Below are positions 48,983-60,900 of a stretch of DNA of 64,000 bases, piece after piece; within the stretch, counting starts at the first letter, position 1, and every line of letters begins with the position of its first letter. The DNA comes from Atrina japonica (taxonomy: Eukaryota; Mollusca; Bivalvia; Pterioida; Pinnidae). The position numbers were made by a program, and so were the translations under genes. The notes under the pieces were generated by a model. The model worked only from the letters and a program-made list of their open reading frames with translations. It did not search any database and was not told the DNA's origin. The stretch covers positions 1 to 64,000 of the forward strand of contig BROG01000532.1 in NCBI GenBank assembly GCA_030159075.1. The letters are read 5' to 3'.

Positions 48983-51900
48983 ATAGATATTATATATATA
49001 TGCAAATGACAAATTTTTATTAAAATATGACAAAATGTAATGGACATAAGTTCTCTTGATATAGACTGTTTTGTTGTATTACGATAATAACAGTATTTAT
49101 TATTTAACTAGTATTTACCTGTATTTTGCTCTTTCCCACTGATTTAAGAATATCACTAATTAATATCTTTATCTTACCTTAGCTAAGCACCTTTTGGACA
49201 GATTATACTTGAAATGATAAAGATTGTGGTATGGTCCCACATAAGTAGCTGCCATCTTTCCAATCATGAACTCCTGAAATAAAAAATATTGACAATCTTA
49301 ATAATGAAATCTATATCACTAATGACTTTGTTAAGTTATTCTTTTGAAACTTTTATTTCTCATTTATCATTATAAACAATTTTACTAACATGCATCTTTC
49401 ATTACTAAGTAATTATCAAACATAACAACTATCTGTTATAATTTAATCTTGCAACACTCAAACACATTCAATAACACATCTTTTTTTAACTTTTCAATGC
49501 TGCACACTTGGTTACTATCAAAATACACAGAAATGTCAGTTAGTATGATCACATTACATTTTAATGGAACAAACAGGTTTTGGTAATAACTTGAGTTGAC
49601 CATAACTATTTAGCACCTATGATTTACTATTGAATGTTGCACCTATGATTTACAATTCACTGCTGCATCTCTCATCTACAATTCAAAGCTACATCTTTCA
49701 GTTGTAACTCAATGCTATATATTTATCAGTGATCATTTGCAGTAGTAACCAAAAGAATCTCTTCCTCTTCACATTTTACCTGAGATGCAACTCTTTATCT
49801 TTCAGTTTTAATCAAAGATACAACTCTTTATATCTTTTAGTTTTTCTAAAGGTGCAAATTTTTACCGGCGATACAACTCTTTATATTTTTTTTACAACTT
49901 TTATCTTTCAGCTTTTCCAAGAGATGCAACTCTTTATCTTACAGCTTTATTTCAGAAGATACAACTCTTTATCCTACAGCTTTTTTTTCAAGAAATGCAA
50001 CTCTTAATCTTACAGCTTTTTTCAGAGACGTAAATGTTAATCTTCCAGTTTTATGATACACATTAACATAAATAAAACATCCTTTAATCTTTCAAATAAA
50101 ATTCAGTGATGCATCTGACATCTCATGTTCATAATCAAAGCTGCATCACTCATCTTTCCGTTTTAAGCAGAGATGCATCTGTTTGAAGGTTCTATGGTTA
50201 ATTGACCTCTATTATAATTTATAAGTTATGTCAGTTATAGTCCATTCCAACTGTGGGTTACAGACAAATAAATCAACTGCTGTAAGAAATGACTCCACAT
50301 TTCTATTGACAGTACATGAAACAAGTGATATGTAAAATGAACTTACTAAACTGCCACTCTCAGCTCTATTGTCCTCTTCTAATGTTATATGGTTATAGGA
50401 CTGACCAAACAAATGAACAGACTTGATTGCTGGTTGACTAGCATGCTCACAAGCCTGTAACCAGACCATAGAACAACATGTAGTCATATCAAATATTTCT
50501 GAAATGCATTGCAATTAGAATTCAATGTGTACTTTGATACAGCTGACCTAACATTCACTGTAAACAGTTTACATCAAGCAATTCATCTAATTTCTTGGAT
50601 TTTTAGGTCCCACAATGACTTTTTTCATTGAAATGCTAATATCACAAACATTTATACAAATTTAGAAATTTTGGCATAACTCAAATTTACAAAAGTTACC
50701 ATGACAAAATAATTCAGTTTCAATTCTCATCTGAAATAAATTTACACAATCACTTATAATAGGAATTTGAATTTTTAATAGTGTTTTATGCTACACTCAA
50801 CGATTTTTCAGTTAAATGGTGGCAGCCAGTTTTTAATGGTGGAGGAGAGAACCCGGTTACTTCATGGTTTAAAGTGTGATGCTCTAACCACTTGGCCACG
50901 GAGGCCCTCCTACAATAGGAATAATTCACCACTGATCAGGCTGCTAAATAAAAGATATAAAATTATTTACATGACAAGCTTGTTTCAAATTTGGCCTATC
51001 CAACTCCCTGATATGTGGCTTGGCTTTAAGCCCTTCCTGAAATAAAGAAAAGAATTAAGTAACACCAGTAATACATCACATCACAAAATGCTGATATTAG
51101 AAATTGTGCAGCAACAAGGGAACAAGCCCCTATTTGTTTACATTAATAATAAGCTGTTGCCTGGGAATAATTCTTGTCAACTTTAGTTACGACCTGTCAG
51201 CAACTTTTCGAGAAGTCATTAATGTGAAAAGTTAATGTACAACATATGCCTATAACAAAAATATAGCTGATAGGTATCTAAGTGCTGATATTTGGCCTTC
51301 ATTTACATCCAGGAAACACAGCACTTGGATAAAATATATCAATTAATCAAAACAATGAGAAACACAAAATTGCTGTAAAAACCATTCTGATTGACTGATC
51401 TTGTGTAAATCCAGTTCAGCCATTCATATCACTTACAGTTGTAACATCAAATTTGATAGGTTGAACTATGTACAATCTCAAAATAAATATTCAATATCTC
51501 AGGACTACTGAGATCCAGATTTTGATTTAGTGGAGTTCTTGCTTTTTTTTAATGACTTAATTTACAAATGTATTTATACCAAAGTTAACAGTATGATCTT
51601 TTTAACTATTGTAGCTGCAGTTTTGGATGGCTAATATTGTTTTTAGTTTATGTTAACTATAGCTAAGGAAAAAAACAACTGGCCTTCCTCATATTTACCA
51701 CATTAATTCATATTAATGAACCATGTTCTAAATATATTTCCTGATATAAACAGCATAGATTCCAGCTGAACTTGAACCTGTGTTGACTAGAGAAACACCA
51801 TAATTCAAAGTGTGATACGCTAACCATTCAGCGATATGTAGGCCTCCTAACAGAATATTGCACTTTTATCCCATCTACATACTGCTGCATGATTAGTGAT

Positions 51901-54900
51901 CAGATAAAACTAACCTTAAACTGCTGCTTCCACTGCACTCTAGCATCTATTTCCTTCAATTTTTTGTCAATTATTTTATCAATTCCAGTCAGTGGTGCCA
52001 AGTAAAAATCATCTGAAATGAAAAGGTTTGAAAATTATTGGTGCTATGTTGATTTCACTAACATTTCACACATTAGTTAACATTTTTCAAAACATAATGT
52101 AGGGTGAAGTTTTTAATGGCAGAAGAGAAAAGTTGTTCTTAATTCAGAGATTTAGAAAATACATTTTGTAGAATGCTATCTATATACCAAAAAAGGGCAA
52201 TCATGCAGTCAGGAAAAATTAGGTAAATCTACAGAATTATAAAAAAAACAAGAGGCTAATGGGTCACATCGCTCAACTGAACTCCTTGGAAGTGGAGGAG
52301 ACTTAAAAATGAATGAAAAAGAAAAAGCCCAGAAAGAGATCAAAAACATGTCAAAAATTAATTTTCCAATTTATTCCAAAAACAGGAAATTGAATCATGC
52401 ATCCATGTAAATCACTCAGATGCAATTAGTTATTCAATCCATGCAGCAGTTCTGGAGAAGATTTTCAAAGAGGGGTACCCGCTGAGACCTATTCTGCGTA
52501 CCCTGGATCCACCTCTGAATTGATCTGGTCATAAAACATAAACTCGGTAGGTACCAGGTACTTGCTTCCTTTATCCTTCAGCAGTTTGAAGAACAAGTCT
52601 GAAAAAATGTCCCCTCCTTCTTTTTGCAGTTTAAAAAATTCATAAAAAAATTCAAAAAATTAAATGTCTGCAAATTCTTTCTAAAAACCATTTCTCTACC
52701 TAATTACATGTAAACAGTAAATCAAAGCATCATTATGAATAAATAAGGTAAAAATAAAAGAAATCATATAAAAATGAATAAAAATGACAATGTGTTAAAA
52801 GACGTCAAAAACACATCAAAAATTCATTTTCCGATTTCAATGAAATTAACAAACTTGAATCATACATCTATGTAGATCCCACAGATACAATTAGTTTTTC
52901 AATCCATGCAGCAGTTCTGGGGAAGATTTTTAAAGAGGAGTACCCCCTGGGGCCTCTTTTGCCCCACCCTGGATGCACCCCTGGGCCGATCTGGCTGAAA
53001 TGAACAAACTTGGTAGAGAACCTTGATTACTTGCTTGCTATACAGTTTCATCAAAATCCTTCAGTCGAAAATGTGAAAAGTTAACGGACGGACAGGCTGA
53101 CAGACAGACGTCGGACAAGCAAACCTTCTGTTCAAGTGAGTTACTAACTATAATTGATTTAAAATGCATATCATATGTTAAACACTGTTCATACCTCTGC
53201 TTTCTAATATTGCACTAAGAAATCCTGGCTCCAAAGCCTGACTTAGGAATATCTGTAGATAAACATTAAACATATCAGCCAATGGATCTTCTTCATAGGC
53301 ATTTTCCAACCTAAAAATAAAAACATAGTTGTCATGACACCTGACTGACACTTTATTACCCAAAGATGGCTAAGAAGAACTCACATAGTTTTGCAAAAAA
53401 AGCAAAGTATGGAAACATGTTGATGAAAAACATAACCCTCAAATGTTTGCTATCAAGGTACCATGTATGTTGGACCTTGTGAGGCAAAACAACAACAGTT
53501 ATCAGAAAAGAACAAAGCTCGCCAAAAATGGGTACTTTTGTTCTGGCAACAAACAAAAAAATGATTTTGAACTGGCAGACCATATGTAGGGCCAGTGATT
53601 TTCCACGATCGCGGAATCGGCAATCTGGAACGGAATTTGCATTTTTGAAAAAAATCTTTAAAACTTCCAACATGAGGTGGAATTTATTAAATTATGAACT
53701 ACTGTGCTATTTTCGTTTGTTATAAACTTCATTTCTTTGTTTACAATATTTCATGACAGTTTTACATCAATTACTATTTTATCCAGTAAATCTATTAGCA
53801 AGATACACTGTAATCTGACATTTACACATCGAAAAATAAAGGCAATCATTTCCATTGGCGTAATATCAGTACTGACTGACATCTGGATTCTTCTTAAACA
53901 AAAATTACTTTAATTTGATGTACTGAATTAGGTTTTCATAATGTTTAGTTCAATTTCTGAATATATATACCAATTTTTATAATTTAAAGTAAAATTTCAC
54001 ACTGTACAATCCATCCTAACTTTTTTACGACATACCGCTCGATTAATTGCCCTGTTGTTTGTGTTAAACACGTGTTCACACCTTTACGTTTTTGACAGCA
54101 AACTACCATGGCAGAAGACACACATATGTAAAAAGAGGAGATGTCCTCTTGTTTAAAAAATAAATACATCACAGGTTGATCAGTTTCCATGGGATCTTCA
54201 TGAGGATGGTGACGTTTAATTTTGCAAATTCTGTCAGCATAGTATAGATTACGCTAGAGTTGATACAATAAAGACTAAAATAATAAATTGCATGTACATA
54301 TATGACGTAAATCTACTTTATAAGTTTATTTAAAGTAAAAACACACCGAAAAAAATATCACTTGTTCTAAGTCAAGTGATAAATTCCAGCAAAAATTAGA
54401 AATCAGAAATTACAATATGCAACAAAACTTGTTACCTACATGTATATGAGTATAGGCTTACAGTACTTACAAATTCCTTATCAAATATTTTGAAATTATA
54501 AAAACATTAAGTGTTGCATATACATGTATATGTTTATTTACTCTATCATTAACTTTGTTTGGCAGACTATTGAAAGTATGATTATGAGTCAGTACTGTTA
54601 AATATTTTCAGAATGTTTTTTAGTTCTTTTTCTTGTTAAATCAGAAAAAAAACGGAATTCACCAAAACTGAAAACAGAATTGAAGCAAATTTGAAACGGA
54701 AAATCACTAGCCATACATTTGAGTCCCCAAGGGTATACATAAACCTAGTACCTGATGTTATGGTACCAGCTGATAATCTTATATTGAAGTAATATTTCGC
54801 ACTGATAACACCATATAAATTTTCAAAAGCTAAGATAGTGATCTTTTTACAGTGGTTACTCTTAGACGGATTTGGTTATGCATTTAGATCTATTATTTGG

Positions 54901-57900
54901 CCTTGTATGATACCACTCTCCCTTAAGAAAATCTATTTTAAATTGAAGCTCAACTGATGAAGTCTAATTGACAGAAACAATTGTCTAGATCATTATAACT
55001 TTGGTATTATGTTTATAATATTTAACTAAAACCTCCATTATAAGATCAATTTTACACATAGAGTAAGTGGTAAATCAGTAGAACAATTATGTCTGTGCCA
55101 CTGGAAAATATTATGCCTTTTGATTTTCTGTATAGTAGTAATATTAGCATTTGAAAAAATGTCAAAGTTTGGTAAGATAACATATGTGTTAAATCTAAAT
55201 ATATTACAGCACCCTGAGAGAAATTTGACTCACAAAAGTTCGAATTATAAAATTTCTATAAGTAATGTTGAATAACAAGATTATTCTGGACTTTGTCATT
55301 AGTTCGAAACATCGAGAAATTAGACTCATTGAAGTTCAACTCATCGAAGTTCTACTGTATATATTTTTATGATAATCCTTCTTACTTTGAATCCAGCTTT
55401 GGTTTTGGTCGATCCTCTTCAAAGACTTCTATGGTTTCAGAATCTCTGTGAGATACTATAACCTTTGCACGTATAGGTGTGTAGTCCCTCTCCATATTTG
55501 GCAACCATGTTGAAAACTAGAAATCAACATGAAATAATCATCATGTTATACAGAAAAGAAAGTGAGAAAAATAAAGTGTAATTATAATAATAAAGTGAAG
55601 AGTGCCACAGCATTAACCTAAATTCATGATGTAAACTAAAATTATGACTGAATCAGAATTTGACACTGTTTGCAGATATGATAATCAATAGTTCAAGTTG
55701 ACATTAAAGGTTATCTAAAAGAAATCTACATACAATACATCTTTGAAATTGTTTCAATAGAATCCCAAAGGACCTTAACGATCAGCAGCCCCTTTTTGTT
55801 CACTAAAACCCCTGCTCACTAAAGATACTTCTTAAACTAGAACTTACTACATTTGCATATTTTTGTGGGTCAAAATTGAAACATTTATCAATGGGCAACA
55901 TTTCAAAAAAGTTGTGAATTGAAAAAAAAGGTCACAAAAAAGCCAATATCCAATAAGAATACGTCAGTTACTACAAACAAGAATTGAGGCAGGTTGTAAT
56001 TGTGGATCTCTTTTATATTAATATATTGGGTGTTTGTGGCAGAATACATGCTTTGTAACATTGACACAAAAAAAGATATTGACAGAAAACATTAAACTTG
56101 TTTTGACCTACTTTGTGATACAAACATTTTGTAAGTAAGGGTTGTAAAACTGATCAGTATACATAATGTATCTAAAAACCTGGACCTACTGTGAAACAAA
56201 GCTCAAGACAAGGCACCATAAAACTTACAAATTGACTTGTATCTGAGAATATTCAATATTCTTAACTCGACCTCCTTTTACAATCAGATTTCAGGATTAG
56301 CTGAAATTCAGTGAAATTCTGAATAATCCATCAGTTTAATGGTGGTGGCTATGGACTTTCAAAAAAGATAACGAGCGTCATTCAGGGTTTTCCCTTACGC
56401 ATGATTTCTGCGTCTCTGACATATAAAATCTTTTCAGGATATAAAACATAAATATTAGTGAGTCCTTCAGGATGCACAAAAACTCGGTAATTTTTTTTTC
56501 AACCTGAGACAGAAAATGTGTTTTCATGTATTTTCTTTAATTTCATTGATTTGGGGACTGACAAATTTAATGAAGGACTCAAGAATTTTGTTCTTGTGGG
56601 TCCCTGGGACTCACTAAAATAACATCCTAGGGAAAACCCTGGTCATTCACTTTTTATCATTATGCCTCTACCGGTAATATGTATCTTTACTTCTGATTAG
56701 TCAAAATTGTATCATGTGATCTAAAACATTCTTCATGTCACCCTGAAACATTTATGTCACCCCTTCATGCGCAGAAATGGATGCGCGTACTGTTTATTTT
56801 TTTTTTATATAGGCTTTGTGGTAATTATGTGTAATCTCTAGCACATATCTATGAGTTATGGAGTGTCGAAGGCACTGTGTTATAATTGTTATGAACTTCT
56901 GTAGGTCAGTTTGTTAGTTAAGTTTTAAAGCCCTCAGGTGACATAATGCCTTTCGGGTGGACAAATATTCATGTCAACCCAAAACAAGGGCAATAAATGT
57001 ATAATGGGTCTATGTTATAAACTTACCGTACAGAGGGAGCGATGCCAAATTTTCCCTTGGTCAGTAAATAATTCATATTTTTTAATAATTTTCCCTGTTT
57101 CAATTTTCCAGACTGGGAAACTTTCAAATTTATTCATGTCTTTGTTGTTAATCAGATAATCCCCAACCTGAAATAGACAAAAAGAAAAATCATGAATCTT
57201 GAAACTTACTGTATATAGGATACAACAAATGTGTGGTAAAAAGGTTAATAAACATGGAATGTTCATTCAGTGCTGAATTACAGGATACAAGATAACTGAA
57301 AAAACTTAACACTCCCATTACTACAAGCTATCTCATTAAAATTACAGCAACAATCTTTATCAACTGAAACTAAAGGGTACGTATTATTAGCATTCCTGTT
57401 GAATCAATACATTTTCTTTACCTGTGAAGCCATTAATAAGAGAATGGTAAAAATTACAAAACATTAACTAAAACTTCTAACCAACCCATCCCCCTACCCA
57501 CACACTGTTCCACCAGAAGCAACTAACAATCTGCAAAATTTCACAATCATGAAAATCAGACAACTTTTCCACACAGATGCAAACACTTTATAATAACCTA
57601 GGATTTGACATCACAAATATTCACATGATGAGAAAAATAGTCACAATACATACCCTATATCCTGGCTTATACTCCAGGAGTTATATAGTTACAATACATA
57701 TCCTGGCTTATACTCCAGGAGTATGATAGTTACAATACATATCCTGGCTTATACTGCAGGAGTTAGATAGTTACAATACATACCCTATATCCTGGCTTAT
57801 ACTGCAGGAGTATGATAGTTACAATACATATCCTGGCTTATACTGCAGGAGTATGAGAGTTACAAAACGTACCCTATATCCTGGCTTATACTCCAGGAGT

Positions 57901-60900
57901 ATGATAGTTACAATACATATCCTGGCTTATACTGCAGGAGTATGAGAGTTACAAAACGTACCCTATATCCTGGCTTATACTCCAGGAGTTAGATAGTTAC
58001 AATACGTACCCTATATCCTGGCTTATACCCCAGGCGTATGATAGTTACAATACATATCCTGGCTTATTCTCCAGGAGTATGATAGTTACAATACGTACCC
58101 TATATCCTGGCTTATACTCCAGGGGTTAGATAGTTACAATACATATCCTGGCTTATACTCCAGGAGTATGATAGTTACAATACGTACCCTATATCCTGGT
58201 TGATACTCCAGGAGTTACAATACATACCAAATATCTTGGCTTATACTCCAGGAGTATGATAGTTACAATATGTACCCTATATCCTGGCTTATACTCCAGG
58301 AGTATGATAGTTACAATACGTACCCTATATCCTGGTTGATACTCCAGGAGTTACAATACATACCCAATATCTTGGCTTATACTACAAGAGTATGATAGTT
58401 ATAATACATACCCTATATCCTGGCTTATACTCCACTGGCATTGAGGAGTGTGACACACTTTTTTCTGTAAGGACTTTTTGGTTTCTCATGTCTGCCACTG
58501 GGATACTCTGTGACTGTGGTGAGGGTGTTGTCTTGACTGTCTTTTTCAGTTTTAACTGAGGTGCTGACTCATCATGATCAAAAGACTTTCTGCTGTTACT
58601 TCTTTTTCTCCTGTGATCAATTTAAAAAAAATCCCATCTTAACCCAACATCAGACAAACGGATCATAATATTAAGTATTACCGGTACACCTAAATCCAAT
58701 CACAAAAATGTGAAGATTTGGGTGGAAAAGATAGTGACTGTTCCTTAGCATGAGAAGAGAAAGTTACAGGTGTTTCTGATGAGACTTGAAACTGATGTGT
58801 CATGTAACAGCAGGTGTAACATTTAAACAACCCTCACTGCACAGACATATAGCACAGGTCACAATTTGTTTTACCAATAAAAAGCCCATTTAACTTACCA
58901 TATTACACTACATAATGGTTTCTTAATAAGGCCATTCCAATTTTTTGTTAAGCGTCCGCGTGCACTTTGGTTTAGGACATCATATTTGTAAAAAACACAC
59001 AATTGGTGATCAGGGAATGCATTATTGTTCCTTACAATGCATAGAGTGAAAGTGTTTTATTTTTGTCGATGCAGACACAATTCTGATAAAATAAAGCTAA
59101 TATAGATCTACCATCAAATATTTTAAGGGTACTGTAGTGTGCTCTGATTAGTAGAACCAATTTAATCAACTCAACTCCATAACCTGATGCTATTTATTTC
59201 TACTTAATGGTCACAATTATGATTTAAGAGTTTTGTGTTTTACATCAGGTTGTGTGTGTTTTTCGAATAGGTAGTTAGGTTTGTGTAATCAGAGTGGACG
59301 CTTAACATAGAAAAAACTTGAATTGGCCTAATGCCACTACTTGATTGTGGTTTAGATCAGCATGACATAGACCTAGAGACCTTGACAAATTTTACCAGAT
59401 TCTCAGATCAGCATGGTACAGAATTCTCCTAGAGCCCTTGACAAATTTTACCAGATTCTCAGATCAGCATGGCACAGAATTCTCCTAGAGCCCTTGACAA
59501 ATTTTACCAGATTCTCAGATCAGCATGGCACAGAATTCTCCTAGAGCCCTTGACAAATTTTACCAGATTCTCAGATCAGCATGGCACAGAATTCTCCTAG
59601 AGCCCTTGACAAATTTTACCAGATTCTCAGATCAGCATGGCACAGAATTCTCCTAGAGACCTTGACAAATTTTACCAGATTCTCAGATCAGCATGGCACA
59701 GAATTCTCCCAGAGACCTTGACAAATTTTACCAGATTTTCAGATCAGCATGGCACAGAATTCTCCTAGAGCCCTTGACAAATTTTACCAGATTCTCAGAT
59801 CAGCATGGCACAGAATTCTCCTAGAGCCCTTGACAAATTTTACCAGATTCTCAGATCAGCATGGCACAGAATTCTCCTAGAGCCCTTGACAAATTTTACC
59901 AGATTTTCAGATCAACATGGCATAGAATTCTCCTAGAGACCATGACAAATTTTACCAGATTTTCAGATCAGCATGTCAGTCTTTTCAAAGGACCATGACG
60001 AATTTTACCAGATGTTCAGACAAGCATAGCACAGAATTCTCCTAAAGACCATGACAAATTTAACAGATTTTCAGATCAGCATGTCACAGAATTCTTTCAA
60101 TAGACCATAACAAATTTCAATAGATCAACATGGCACAGAATTCTCCAAGACATTGAAAACTTTTACCAGATAACCAGATTTTCAGATCAGCATGTCACAG
60201 AGTCTTTTCAAGAGACCATGACAAAATTTACTAGATTTTCAGACAAGCATAGCATAGAATTCTCCTAGAGACCACAACAAATTTTACCAGATTTCCAGAA
60301 CAGCATGTCACATAATTCTTTGAAGAAACGATAACAAATTTTGATAGAATTTCAGACCAGCATGGCACAGAATTCTCCTAGAGACATTGGCAACAAAATG
60401 TGATCTAAGTTGTCATCATACCCTTTTGTTCTCTTTCCCTTTTTTGGCATTAAATCCCCTTCGTATGACTGTCTTCTGTTTTCCTACAAGACAATTTTCA
60501 TTGATATAGATATTTTCATAAAATATATAGGAATATCAGATTTTTTATGCCTGTGTTTAGCTCTTATTTGTTATTGTACAAATAGTAAAAGTAGAAAAAA
60601 TTCATATAATTTCTTTTGATAAACAAAGATAATGCCCCTTTAAAACAAAAACAAATACAAATACAAAAGATGACATTTTAAAACTACCTATGTTTATTGT
60701 TCATTAAATTTCAAGGATAATAAATATGACAGTTTGAGAAACACTTATGTTTACAAACAATACATAATATCTGATGTTTGCATTCAATGAACACTGTAAA
60801 ATTAGTACTGTAAGTAAAAAATCTTAAACAAAGTCTGAGAAAATTGTATACAGTTCACCCCCAATATATCCAGGAATTTTACTGCCTCCAAACTTTTCAG

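Noticed and set aside
8880..54714. Clear 8-bp target duplications for the 1.1-kb element
   Set aside because: Only one copy has 7 of 8 matching flanks; the other two do not match, so the class is left open.
58899..58921. 23-base microexon that would also repair the phase gap
   Set aside because: The donor is good (gtaagt), but the acceptor lies at the edge of a MITE with a weak pyrimidine tract, so it is unlikely to be an ancestral exon; 61703-61746 is the better candidate.
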